Of a stretch of DNA of 64,000 bases, positions 33,882 to 44,093 are shown piece after piece; the first letter of the stretch is position 1; every line of letters begins with the position of its first letter. Origin of the DNA: Acanthamoeba lenticulata (lineage: Eukaryota; Discosea; Longamoebia; Acanthamoebidae); the NCBI GenBank assembly GCA_002179805.1, contig NAVB01000155.1:47776-111775 (forward strand), written 5' to 3'. The notes below the pieces were generated by a model that saw nothing but the letters and a program-made list of their open reading frames with translations, was not told the origin of the DNA and made no database searches. Made by a program: the position numbers and the translations under genes.

Positions 33882-34473
33882 TGATCGGCATCAGCGGCCG
33901 CCCTGTGTTGTAGCCCTCCAGTGATGCACGCAACTCTTTTCTCTCTCTCTCTCTCTCTGTGCCTGTTCGCCTCGCCACTAGTTTGATTGGTAGGTAGAGA
34001 TACCGCCCCCCCCAGAACTTCAAGCCTTCCGGGCGAAGTACCGTGTCTCGCGCCACGGCTTCCTCGAGGTGGCGTGCGCTTTGCGGCACGAGGCCTGTCT
34101 GGATCGGAGTCAGTTCCGGACATTCCGATCACCGTACCAATGGACAGCGAGGAACGCGTCCACGTGTCTGATTCTGTCGACAAGAGTAGCCCAGCAACGG
34201 TTGTCTGGGATGGCGGGCAGATCCGGGCCGCTTCCGTGAATACTGCCGACACCGGCGCGGCAGTTCATAAATCGATGGCCGCAGCCGATTGGAGGAGCAG
34301 TACCTCGGGCACCCCTTTAAAATTATGGGTGTGCTGCACGGTCCAGTATTTTTATATCAGCCACAACACACAGAAGCCTTGAGCTCAACCACTACAGCTG
34401 CGACCCTGACCCGTCAAGCACTCTCTCTCTCTACCTTCTTCCCTAGCAGCCAGCACGCACACAAACCAAACAA
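33882..34473. other. Intergenic region upstream of family member B
   Basis: About 590 bp. It holds a (CT)n run (33940-33958), a C8 tract near 34009, and a TTTATA-like sequence about 125 bp before the ATG at 34474. CT-rich sequence near 34420-34440 looks like leader. No gene or RNA is recognised. Confidence 0.4.
33940..33958. repeat. (CT)n microsatellite
   Basis: Uninterrupted CT dinucleotide run downstream of the rhodanese gene. Confidence 0.85.
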
Positions 34474-35401
34474 CATGTCACACAGCCGTGGACTCAAGCG
34501 CAAGAGCACCTTCCTCCAGGCCGAGGGCAAGACTTCGGCCTACGCCCGCTTCATGCAAGAGCTAGAAGAAGAACGCCAGAAGAAGGAGCGTCTCGAGTGG
34601 TACCTTCACGAGGTCATGAAGGAAAAGGAGGCTCTGTCGCGTTTCGACGACGAGTCGTCGTCGGGCGCTGTTGAGGCCTTCCTCGCCCAGTCGAGCTGCG
34701 CCTCGACCTCAACCTCCACGACCGCCACCTCTTCGAGCCCGTCGGCCACCGCCTCGGCCGGTCATACCACCTACGCCACCACCGACTACAACCGTTGGGT
34801 GTCTACAGCGCAGACCACCGCCCAGACCGCCACCACAAGCGCCCTGGCCCAGTCGACAGCCGCCACCTCAACCACCACGATGGCCGAACAGGTCGCCACC
34901 AACAAAAATGACGAAGAGTGCTGCGCGCGTTGCGGCCGTCAATACGTCGAGAGCCAGAAGACTTGCCGCTGCCGCAACTTTGAGAGCGTCAAGAAGCGGC
35001 AGCGTTGCCTGTCGCGCTTCGTGCGTACTGGCCACATGCTCGAGGTCAGCGAGCCCGACGAGCTTGAGCTCAACGTGCCTTTCTTCGACCTCAACAGCTT
35101 CCACTTTGTGGAATCGTCCACCACCACCACCACGTCGACCTCGGCGGTCGACACGAGCGACAACATCAACGACGAGGACTTTCTGCGCATGATCCTCGAG
35201 GACGTAGGTCTGGCCAACAACGAGGGTGTCGCTCCTGCGGCCATGGCCAAGCCCGAGCCTGCCTCTTTGGGCGAGAAGAGCCAGAGGCGGCGCCGCGCCA
35301 GCTTCATCAGCACCTCGTCTGGCTGGGACTCCACCTCGGCCGTCGAGGAGGGGAACTACTTTGCTCCCGCCTCCTCCACCGGCTTGGTCTTTGGCTACTA
35401 A
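34474..35401 (+). CDS. Unnamed-family protein, member B (paralogue of 29906-30673)
   Basis: Intronless 308-residue protein starting MSHSRGLKRKSTF. It shares two blocks with member A in the same order: the helix RFMQELEEERQKKERLEWYL followed by HEVMKEKEALS, and FESVKKRQRCLSRFVRTGHM. Between them is a long Thr/Ser/Ala spacer. Just before the second block it has CCARCGRQYVESQKTCRCR, whose paired cysteines (CC-x2-C...C-x-C) could bind zinc; member A lacks this. The C-terminus contains DFLRMILEDVGL and KSQRRRRASF, a basic phosphorylation-like site. No database family is recognised. A helical dimer plus a basic box would suit a nuclear regulator, which is conjecture. Confidence 0.82.
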
Positions 35402-35936
35402 GACTTCGTCTCCTGCTTCTCTTCCTCCTCCAACCACATCCCACCGTTTCAACAGATGGAGAAAACATTTTTCTTCTTATCTCTACATCAAGCTTCTTAG
35501 CTCCTTCTTGTCTGATAGACAGTAATACAACTTGCACTCCAAGTCTTGCGCCTCGTCCCTTCTTTGCACCAAATGCTGCGGCACGTGGGTGGCTTTGCAC
35601 CACTTTTATGGTAGAGCAGCGCAACAGTTGCGCACCACGTTCACTTGGGGTGCTAACGGCCGGAGTAGAAGCCCGAACCGTGGCCTCAGTCCTTTTACCT
35701 AGCACGTGTTACGTCATGTGTTGGGGCAGTTCTGGACCACCTTCTTGAAGCTGTAGAAGCGACCAGATGGTCAGCACAAGAGGAACTTTTTACCACTTTG
35801 GCAGAGTACCAAGACGGCGCATGGACTGACTGTTGGACAAATTTAAATAAATAATATTGTTGTATTTATTTACTGTTTCTCGTCGTTAGGGTCGGCGTAT
35901 CGCGCCTCAGTGACTGGTCTTTTGATGGATCCGACA
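35402..35936. other. Intergenic region between convergent genes
   Basis: About 535 bp between two convergent genes, holding both 3' ends. AT-rich AAATAAATAA sequence near 35840-35870 would suit polyadenylation of the minus-strand gene's transcript. Nothing else is recognised. Confidence 0.4.
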
Positions 35937-37709
35937 TCATCGAAGGAAATTGAGGTAGAGGTTGGACAAGGTGCCCACGCCGCCAACCGTCAGCCCGAGG
36001 ACGATGAGGAGACACGAGAGGTAGGTGTGCGGATCCCGCCAGCTGGCGCCCGACACCTTGAGGTGTGTGAGGGCCGGCACGATCTGCCCACAGAACATGA
36101 CGCACGTTCCGCCCAGCAGCCCAAACACGACGGTGATGTTGGGCACGGCGATGGCGACGAAGATGAGGAGGCCGATGATGCCCAGCGTCTCGATCACATC
36201 GCGCATCACGTGGGGGCCCTCGGTCGGGCCGAACAGCATGTAGTCCACGCTGGTGCGACAGGGCGTGGTGAAGAAGGGCACGCTGGTGATGAGCGCCAGC
36301 GTGAAGATGAAGGAGGCCACTTGGAGGACGATGTCGCTCAGCGGGTAGTTGTTGAGCATGTTCTGCTTGGTGGCGTCCAGGAAGGAGAGGTAGCCGCAGG
36401 CGCCCAGCGTCGCGTAGAATGCAAAGAGTAGAAGGCAGTCGGTCAAGAGGATGCGCCGCATGCGGCCGCCGCTCTGCGGGCGGAGCTCCTGGTAGAGCGG
36501 GAAGATGGAGATGTGGGCCGAGTACACGTAGAACATGATGGGCACCAGCGGCAGCAGGCGCTCGGGCGCGTCGAACCGGGCCAGGACCAGCCGGTCGCGC
36601 ACGTCGTCCCACTCGGTGGACAGCGCAAAGCGCTCGACCGAGCGGTACAAGATGACAAACAAGAGCATGAAAATGGAGACGAAGCCCAGCGACGACACGT
36701 AGCGCAGCGAGGACAGGTTCTTGACCAGCGCTAGCGGCAGGATGACCACCAGCGTGAAGGCCAAGATGAGGAACCACCGCTCGGTGACCATCTCCGACAG
36801 GGCGCCCCGCGCGTGGGCCGACCACGAGTACTCGAGGTCGCCCGTCTGGCCGGTGTGGGCGCCCAGGAAGAGCTGGAGGTAGTTGGGCAGGACGTCGCCC
36901 ACGATGATGAGCTTCCCGATGGCGCTGCCCCACGAAACGATGATGATGTTCACGTTCACGACCCGCGCCATGCGCAGCCCGAGGGCCCGGCCGACGAGCT
37001 CCTCGTAGGAGGTCGTCCCGGTGGCCTCCAGGGCCGAGACGAGCAGGTGGTACGAGTAGAATGTAAGCGACGCGCCCAGCAGGAGGAACACCACGCCTGA
37101 CACGAGCCCAAACTGCATGAAGATGTAGGGCAGCGTCAACGACGACGAGCCTGTTGTCGTTCGGGTCGTACGCGTGAGCCTCTACAACGCCAACACCACT
37201 CGATGTAGCAGAGTATGTTTTTGGCAAGACGAACCGATGGTTGACGTCAGCATCTGGAAGGTGGAGGCCACCACGCCGCCCTTGGGCAGCGTGTACCACG
37301 AGGCTGTTGACGAAGACGTCATTTCATGGACCTGTGTTCACAATTCTTAGTCTTCTTGGCACCGCCAAAAACGCACAGCGACAAGGACCAGGAGCTTGGG
37401 CCGCGCAAGAGGGCCTACCTCGTGCGGTGCGTCGTCGGCGATGAGGCACTTGCGGCCGTGCAGGGCCTCGAGGTCTCTGCTCTGGTGGAGCGCCTTCTCG
37501 TCCGAGGGCGAGCAGTAGGGCTGGTGGACGTAGGACGAATGGTGGTGAAGCAGTGGGAGCTTCTCAGCCGACTGCAGCAAGTCGCCGCAGCTGCTACGGC
37601 CTCGCCCGCACACTAGCTCGCCGCTGCCAAGGTCCTTGAGCGGGGTGGAGGACCACAAGTTGTGCTGCAGCTCCAACACGCGTTCCTGGCTGTGGGAAAG
37701 CAAGTTCAT
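35937..37709 (-). CDS. AAAP-family amino-acid transporter (AVT/SLC36-38 type)
   Basis: Three exons, 37709-37419, 37331-37235 and 37150-35937, with consistent phases, encode about 533 residues. The first 97 residues are a hydrophilic cytoplasmic leader. Then SWYTLPKGGVVASTFQMLTS, TLPYIFMQFGLVSGVVFLLL and ASLTFYSYHLLVSAL form the first helices, with the helix-1 break typical of the amino acid/auxin permease family. Further helices are regularly spaced: IIIVSWGSAIGKLIIVGDVL, LILAFTLVVILPLALVKNLS, VPIMFYVYSAHISIFPLYQE, LLLFAFYATLGACGYLSFL, IFTLALITSVPFFTTPCRTS, LGIIGLLIFVAIAVPNITVV and a final LIVLGLTVGGVGTLSNLYLN. About 11 membrane helices are expected. Proton-coupled neutral amino-acid transport at vacuolar or plasma membrane is likely. 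Confidence 0.9.
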
Positions 37710-38069
37710 CTTTTGACTTTCCTCCTCTTCTTCCTCCTTTCTGCTCCGGATCCCTTCTTCGTCCCGCGTTTGAACGAAGGGATACCGCGTGGATGATGTT
37801 GTTCGTGGGCGAGCGGTGTGGTAGCACCGACTAGGCCCTTGTGGGGGAGTTGGTGGCTTTGAGGAATTCTGAATTCCGCGTTGACATGCTTGCCCCTTCT
37901 TCTTCTAGAATAGCGTTGAAGTCTGCTTCTGTTTGCTTCTTGTCAAAAACGCTGATTGGATGATTGTCGGACATAGGAAGCGCAGCTAAATTCTGACGAA
38001 AAGTGCGTAATTAAAAGAAATTTTATGTTCCGTGTCTGTTGTTTATTGAGGTGCGTGGACTCCTCCTTC
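37710..38069. other. Intergenic region
   Basis: About 360 bp between the transporter start and the 3' end of the secreted-protein gene. No gene seen; the sequence next to the transporter ATG is CT-rich. Confidence 0.4.
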
Positions 38070-38988
38070 TCACACGTGGAAGAACAGCAACGGGTCCTGG
38101 AGGTCAAGGAAGTCGGTGTTGATGTCCAGCTTTTCGTTGCATTGGTCCTCGACCAGCTTGGGAAGCTTGAAGAGGGAGTCTGCTTGCGGCCCGTAGTTGA
38201 CCTCATGGAACGTCCTGCACAACGTGGATGATTGACATTGTTGTCCGCAACCACAAGATGAAGGACAAGAGAGGAAAACTGTTCGTACATGGTCCCGGCC
38301 TTGTCGTGGTCGAGGAGGTAGTAGCCCAGCTTCTTGAGCTCGCGATCCTCCTGGGTGTCGTACACCCTGACGTGGGCGTGCATCTTCCCCTTTTCGAAGG
38401 TCTTCTCCCAGTGGTAGACCGGGTGGTACTCGACGATCGCCGTCCCTGCGCGAGTGTCGTCGATGTGAGCATCCTGACCCACGAACCCTGGGGTGATGGG
38501 CACCTTGGAAGTCGGCGTCGTGCAGGTCCAGGCCAGAGATGGTCTTGTTCTTGAGGTCCTTGACGAAGCACTTCACCTGGTCCCGATCGTAGAAGACGTA
38601 CTGAGCGACCTCCTTCTGGCCGTTGTAGATGGCCTCCATCTTGTAGTGCTTGCCCTTCCACTTGATCATCCCGCCGGAGCGAGCCCTTCCAAAACAGTCA
38701 AGAGTTAACCTCTTGTTGTGACGGCGCAAGAAACAGCACGCACCTGTTGTTCTTCTCATCCCAGAAGAGGCGGAAGAAGGAGTGGTGAGGGTGATGGTTC
38801 GACCTCCATTCGACTGTGGCCGAGAACATCGCAGGCCACTGTTGAATGTGGGAGCGGTTAGATGGGTCATCACCACGCTCTTCTTGTTGAAGTACCTTGG
38901 GAGCATCAGGGTTGGAGCAGTAGCGTTCAGCAGTGGAAATGGCGACAAGAACCGCCAAGAAGAGGCACAGGGCCAAGACGAACTTCAT
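38070..38988 (-). CDS. Secreted protein of unknown family
   Basis: Five exons (38988-38896, 38838-38744, 38685-38504, 38487-38280, 38214-38070) join in phase to 240 residues. The first 20 residues, MKFVLALCLFLAVLVAISTA, are a clear signal peptide cleaved near STA-ER. The mature part has alternating strands: WPAMFSATVEWRSNHH, RLFWDEKNNR, GMIKWKGKHYKMEAIYNGQK, QYVFYDRDQVKCFVKDLKNK, AIVEYHPVYHWEKTFEKGKM. It ends in TDFLDLQDPLLFFHV. The 'coat a strand with a reducing sugar-like or lipid ligand' pattern of LolA-like sheets comes to mind, but I cannot assign a family. Two intervals between exons are only 18-66 nt long; the 17-nt gap at 38488-38503 would be exceptionally short, so that junction needs transcript support. 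Confidence 0.68.
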
Positions 38989-39051
38989 GTTATTGTGGGG
39001 TTGTTTGCAATGTGTCCGCGTGTTGTGTAGAATACGCCAGTCTCGAGTGCT

Positions 39052-39059
39052 CTTATAAA
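39052..39059 (-). promoter_or_regulatory. Candidate TATA box of the secreted-protein gene
   Basis: The minus strand reads TTTATAAG about 65-70 bp upstream of the ATG at 38988. The position suits a TATA element with a 30-40 nt leader. Sequence match only. Confidence 0.45.
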
Positions 39060-39479
39060 GCAAGCAGAGGACCAGCGCATCGGGCCAGAGGTCGTCGCTT
39101 TACCTCCTGCATTTCTCGTGCTGGTCATCCACGCGCCATCGTCTTTGTCGGCCTCGACTGACGAATTGGCCTCCTGCCTGGGCTCTCCAAGGACCGAAAG
39201 AGCCCGCATACAGCAAAGTGCCCGCCATTGCGGCCAATACGAGGCTCTCCTGTCTAACTCTTCCTCCCTGCCGGGCTCGTCGACTCTTGGCTGCGTTCTC
39301 AGCCGGACAGTCAGGTCCTGTCGGCTTTTCGACGGGAGGCGATCAGCAAAGATTCTGTTTTTAATAATTAATATCCTTCTTTGTTTAAGTGTCCAAAAAA
39401 GGGCGCGGTTTGCTTTCCTCTGCATTAGGCTGGATGAAGTGCTCGGGGTGGCTAGTAGGTGTAGTTTGGTCCTTGTTGT

Positions 39480-40053
39480 GTGAGTTCACAGTGCTGGAGT
39501 GGACGAACCCACTCGGTTCATTTCTCTTTACCCCTGAAGATATTCATCGTGGCAGATGGAGCTCGGTGGCGAGCATGTGGCGCACGTGGCAGCGCTATCA
39601 ACTGGGGAGCGCACTACAAGCGCGACGTGGACTTTCTGCGCAGGGCGAGCTATTCGATGGTATTCCAACGCACACCTGTGGGCTCTCATCGTCTGGCGCG
39701 ACACTCCGGTTGGCCACACCAACTGCAGCAAAATCACTGCTCCCTTGACCGTGCCGCAAGACTAGCCCTTGCAATGGTCCCACTTCCTGAGGCAGAATAG
39801 GTTGGTGGCGAGGATGATCGAGAAGGAGTTCGCCAATGCAAGCGTCTTCTACCTCGACGTGGCTAACATGACCCAGTACCGAGGCGACCTGCACGTTTCT
39901 CAGTTCTTTTCACCTCCGTCGAACGCGGACTGCCTCCACTACCACCGCCAAGCGCCCAACCCAATAGACCACTGGGTGATCGGGTTGTACAACCTCCTGC
40001 ATGCGGTTCGAAGTTCTGGGATCATCACGGACAACAACAACACCCCTTCTTAG
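39480..40053 (+). pseudogene. PC-esterase/SGNH-like (Pmr5/Cas1-type) remnant
   Basis: The region codes for protein-like blocks in shifted frames. First SAINWGAHYKRDVDFLRRAS; then, one frame away, NAHLWALIVWRDTPVGHTNC; then an in-frame TAG at about 39763-39765; then, in the same frame, PLQWSHFLRQNRLVARMIEK, VFYLDVANMTQYRGDLHVSQ and ADCLHYHRQAPNPIDHWVIG. The D-C-L-H close to the end, a few residues before a W and N-L-L, is the catalytic Asp/His region of PC-esterase (polysaccharide O-acyl esterase or transferase) proteins. The intact C-terminal part and the shift plus stop upstream suggest a recently decayed gene. An unusual short intron or a sequencing error is an alternative. The 5' part was not found. 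Confidence 0.5.
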
Positions 40054-40213
40054 GCTGCTGATCAACCAGCTTCACCCACCCTTCCACTTGACAAGACGCA
40101 AGAGTTTATTTATTTGTTTGTTTATTTATTTGTATTTACACGCACATACACACACGCCATTCGCCACACGGCAGGCAAGGGAGGAAAAGAGAGAAAAAGA
40201 GGAGACCGGCCGC

Positions 40214-43105
40214 CTAGTCGTGCGGCAGCTGGCCGCAATCCTCGTCCTCGACGTCGTCATCATCATCATCGTCTTCGTCCTGATCGCGAGCGATGTTCAT
40301 GGGCGTAGGCGCGGTTGCGTCGTCCTCGTCTTCATCCTCCTCGTCCTCGTCGAGCCTTTCCTTCTCCGTCACGGGTGTCCCCTTCCGGCCGTTCTTCCCG
40401 GCGCCATTGGTTGATCCCGCCGACGCCGTCGAGCTCGAACTGCCGTTGGCCTCGTGGCCGGCGTGCGCCTTCCTCTTCTTCGTCCCGTGCCGATGCGACT
40501 CGCCATACTCTGACTCCTGCGATGGCCACAAATCCATCATCAAGACGAGAACAGCATGAGCACATGTGCGGCAAAGGAGCATGAGATGGGAGTCCGTGGG
40601 GTTACCCAGATTCGAATGGTGTGGTCGTCAGAGGCGCTTGCGAGCTGGTGCGGGTTCCTTGGGTTCCACGCAATGGAGTTGACTGTCGCCGTATGGCCGG
40701 ACAGGGTGGCCAGCAGGGTGCCCCGCTCACGGTTCCACACATACACGTTGTTGTCTGCACATGTGCGGCACTACATCAGACCATGCAAAGAAGTTCAATG
40801 AACTAAAATAAAGTAAAAACGAACCTTCGCTGCCGGACGCGATGAACGCCTGGTCCACGCCTCCAAAGCACGATCGAATGACGAAACGGCTCTGCTTGTG
40901 CCCGCTGCAAGGAGTGGAGTTAAGAAATGTAATGATATAATAATTAATACTATTTTAAAAATATTGAAAGACAAAAAGTAATGAAGGGCTACCTGAAGTT
41001 CTGGAGGAGGCTGCGGGAGGCCAGGTCCCACAGGTGGACCTCCTGCGCGGCGACATTGACCAGGAGGTGCTTGCCATCGTCGGATATGGACAGGGATGTG
41101 ATCGCCTCGGTCTCGTCCAACCTTTGGTTGGGGAGGGGGCAGGAGGCCAAGAAGGCAAGCAGTGGTGAGGTCCTTGTCGGGAGGTGGCGGAGCAGTGATG
41201 AGACAGTGGGTGGACGGGTACCCCTGTTGCTCGCCCTTCTGAATATCAAAGAGGCAAATGCGCTTCTCCTGGGTGACGACGTAGAGCCACCGGCCGTCGG
41301 GCGAGACTGCTAGATCGTTGATCTGCGAGCGCGCAAAGTTCCACACGTGGACCTCTTTCCCATGCAGGTCCTGCATAGACGTGTGCGAGCGTGCAATCAG
41401 TCGGCGCTCTGTCGACACCATCAACAGCGCACAAAGGGAAGGGCGTCGCGTCCGTACCCACATGATGATCCTCTTATCGAGCCCTCCCGAGACAAAGTGC
41501 CGGCCGTCAGGCATCCAGGCTACCGTGGTCACGGCGTTCGTGTGCTTAGCGCACTCGCTCATAATCGCACCGGTGGTGGTGTTCCACACCCGCACGACGT
41601 TGTCGCCGCCGGCGGTCACCAGGTAGTCGTCCGACGGGCTCCAGGCCAAATAGGAAGTTTCCTTGTTGTGCCCAGTCAGGACGTGAAGGGGCTCCACCGC
41701 CTGTGCGACGGGATTATAAAATCAACAAACTAAAATAAAAGCAAAGCATAAACGAGTAAAGCTTAGGGAGAAGGGATGCAAGGTACGCCGTCTTGCAGGT
41801 GCCAGATAATGGCAGTCTTGTCTCGTGAGGCCGAGGCCAGGAACTGGCCATTGTGGGAAAACTGCACAAACCACACCTCGTCCGTGTGCGCGGTGAGCAC
41901 GTGCTTGATATTCCTCGGCATCCGTTCCCTGCATCGCTTGCCCGATTAGAATTGTTCTTGAAAATAAATAAATAATAAAATAAATAATAAAATAAAAGAG
42001 CAAGTCGGCGTACAAGGTGCAGACGTGGTCCTCAAAGAGGGTGAGCGGCTCGTCCTGCGTGTTGTGGAACAAGCAATGCGACTTTTGGAACTCGAGCGCC
42101 TGACGAACCAACGTCTCGAGCCGTCTAGGCGGCAGCAGCGTGCTCGACGGGATGTATCCTGAAACAACATGAAGAAAAGGAAGAAGAGCATGTCAATAAG
42201 AGCCACAACACGAGCAGGGGCCTGGATCCCATAAGAAACGTACTCCTGAGCTTCTCGAGAAGTTTGGTGCGGGAGCCGCCTTGGACGCCGCCCCAGTTGG
42301 CCCGCTGCCGCAGCTCGTTGGCGTCGGTCAGCATCATAAGACTGTACACGCCGCACGGCCGCATAAGTAGGCCCAAGAATGTAGGGAGAAGAGAGAAAAA
42401 AAACGTTCTTGGAGACGAACCTGCTCAGCCGGTGAACACGCACAAAGTCTTGCCGGAGGGGTGACATCTCTTTGCGCAGGCAGTCGAGGGCCTCAAACGC
42501 TCGTCCCTGCTCGAGCAGCTCCAGATACTTCTGCTCGTAGATCAGAAACAGCACGCTCTGGAGAAAAGAAGAAGAAAAAGAAGGGTGAGTATATGGTCCG
42601 CCATCAGAAACTCGCAGAGGAGACAGGCAGCTCGCTGGGATGGGGTGACGTGGACGCGCACAGGCATGTCATCTTCGTCAATGAGGAGGTCAGGGAGCAG
42701 GGCCTCGACGGTCTTCCAGTCTCCTCGCAGGACGCCCTCGCAAAATCTTGTCGCTGCTTCCGGTTGAAGGGTCAGCTGGGACTCTTTGGCCACCAGATCC
42801 GCACTTTGCCTGCACAAGAAGCCCAAGGTCAGATCTCAAGATTCAAGAAACGGAGAAAAGGATTGATGGGTTGCTGTGTGGGGATGTACTTGAGGCCCAG
42901 ATCGCACAGAGCTTGGATGAGCAAACGAATGTACTCATCACGCTGAACCACAGGGTATGGAAGCGGCGTGGCGCCCACCGCAACCTCAAGTTCACCACCA
43001 CCTTCGCTCCCACGCAGCATGTTGGGATCGGCCGACGATGTCCTTGCTCGTTTGCGCGGCGGAGGTGATGGCTCCCGACGATCTTCTTCTCCTTCCACTA
43101 TGAGC
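40214..43105 (-). CDS. WDR26: WDR26/GID7-like LisH-CTLH-WD40 protein (5' exon not resolved)
   Basis: About twelve exons. The first clear exon begins at 43105 after a CAG acceptor, so the true start lies in an exon upstream of it or at ATG 43020. Motifs: a LisH-like start DEYIRLLIQALCDLGLK, continued by SADLVAKESQ; CTLH-type helices FCEGVLRGDWKTVEALLPDL, ACLLCEFLMADHI, FLIYEQKYLELLEQGRAFEA and CLRKEMSPL; then seven WD40-type blades, for example HTDEVWFVQFSHNGQFLASA, GHNKETSYLAWSPSDDYLVT, HTNAVTTVAWMPDGRHFVSG, INDLAVSPDGRWLYVV, GHTATVNSIAWNPRNPHQLA. The order is that of WDR26/Gid7, a subunit of the CTLH/GID E3 ubiquitin ligase. The C-terminal tail is basic then Asp/Glu-rich. A nuclear/cytoplasmic ligase role is expected. 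Confidence 0.87.
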
Positions 43106-43442
43106 CTGAGGAGCAGGGGAGAAACGGAAAGCAAAAGAAGAAACGGTTGGAGCCGAATAAGACAAAAAAAGTCATCACATTAAGGTTATGTGAATTGAAT
43201 CAAGAAATCTGGCGTCACCAGGCACAAAAGAAAAAAAAAACTTGGAGGCAAACATGTACACAAGCAAACGAAATGCTGGGATTGCCCTTTTGATCAACGT
43301 TGGATGCAGCGGGTAGAAGCGTGGCACACCACGCCCAGTTAACAGTTGATCTGCTACTTTTTCTTCGACAAGAAAAGGAACGACCGCCTTTTTCCTTGGT
43401 ACTATTTTAAATTTTTCTTTGTCAAGGTTGCACCTCTGCACC
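43106..43442. other. Gap holding unresolved WDR26 5' exon
   Basis: About 340 bp between the first clear WDR26-like exon and the 3' end of the next gene. A missing first coding exon or leader of the WDR26-like gene should lie here. I could not place its ATG with confidence. Confidence 0.35.
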
Positions 43443-43883
43443 CTATTCTTCGTAATCCTCATTTTCTTCGTCTTCTTCCTCAGCCAGAGCCTGTTTTACG
43501 GCGTTGGTGTCGAACCCAACAAGCAGTCCACAACCCACGCAAACGGTCAGATTCACGCCTTCGTGGTGTGTGATGCCTGGCAGCGTGGGGAAGCTCCCCT
43601 CTACTTCCTTGCCCGAGGGCAGGGTTGCATAGTTGTTGTCTGGCGCCTTGTTGTAGAGCTGGAGCATTTCTCTCCCGCCACAGTTGGTGCAGGGCTTCTG
43701 CTTCTCGCGGTACTTTTGCTCCTTCTCCATCCTCCTGCGCTTATTCTCCTTGACTAGAGCTGCAGCTGCTTCTTCTTCCCGCTTACGCTTCTCGTGATCA
43801 GGTTTTTCTCCACGGCGGCAAGCGTTGCATTGACCATCGTTCCCAGCGAAGTTTTGGCAGCCCTGCGTCTTGCACCTTGCCAT
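43443..43883 (-). CDS. Small Cys-rich zinc-binding protein, unknown family
   Basis: Intronless 146-residue protein. The N-terminus MARCKTQGCQNFAGNDGQCN then ACRRGEKP forms a C-x4-C...C-x2-C finger of the kind seen in A20/AN1-like or small plant-type fingers. A Lys/Arg/Glu-rich helix follows (HEKRKREEEAAAALVKENKR). The C-terminal half has PCTNCGGREMLQLYNKAP and NLTVCVGCGLLVGFD, a second C-x2-C...C-x2-C ribbon. The tail is acidic. The function is unknown. Single-exon genes are in the minority in this window. Confidence 0.75.
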   Translation of the reverse strand: MARCKTQGCQNFAGNDGQCNACRRGEKPDHEKRKREEEAAAALVKENKRRRMEKEQKYREKQKPCTNCGGREMLQLYNKAPDNNYATLPSGKEVEGSFPTLPGITHHEGVNLTVCVGCGLLVGFDTNAVKQALAEEEDEENEDYEE

Positions 43884-44093
43884 CGTCTGCGTAGTGTTCT
43901 AGGCTGACTGACTCGGAGTTCGTTCTTGGTGGTGGACTTTTTGGTCCTGTCGGGCCCAGCCCGACAGGATCGCCAAGAATTATTTTGGTTATTTTAGAAA
44001 ATTAAAAATTTATTTGTTTATTTGTTTCCTCTGTTTCTCCTTTTTCTTTCTTGATTGCCTCCTGCTTCTTGATTGTTCTGCTGATTGGAGAAC

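Noticed and set aside
34139..34330. Possible small protein starting at ATG 34139
   Set aside because: No conserved motif, no splice support, and it overlaps the probable promoter/leader of the next gene.
36000..36430. Plus-strand open frames over the AAAP transporter
   Set aside because: The minus strand encodes the regular membrane helices; the plus frames have no domain.
39118..39483. Open frames of 120-146 codons on both strands upstream of the PC-esterase remnant
   Set aside because: Both strands are equally open and neither translation looks protein-like; no gene can be chosen.
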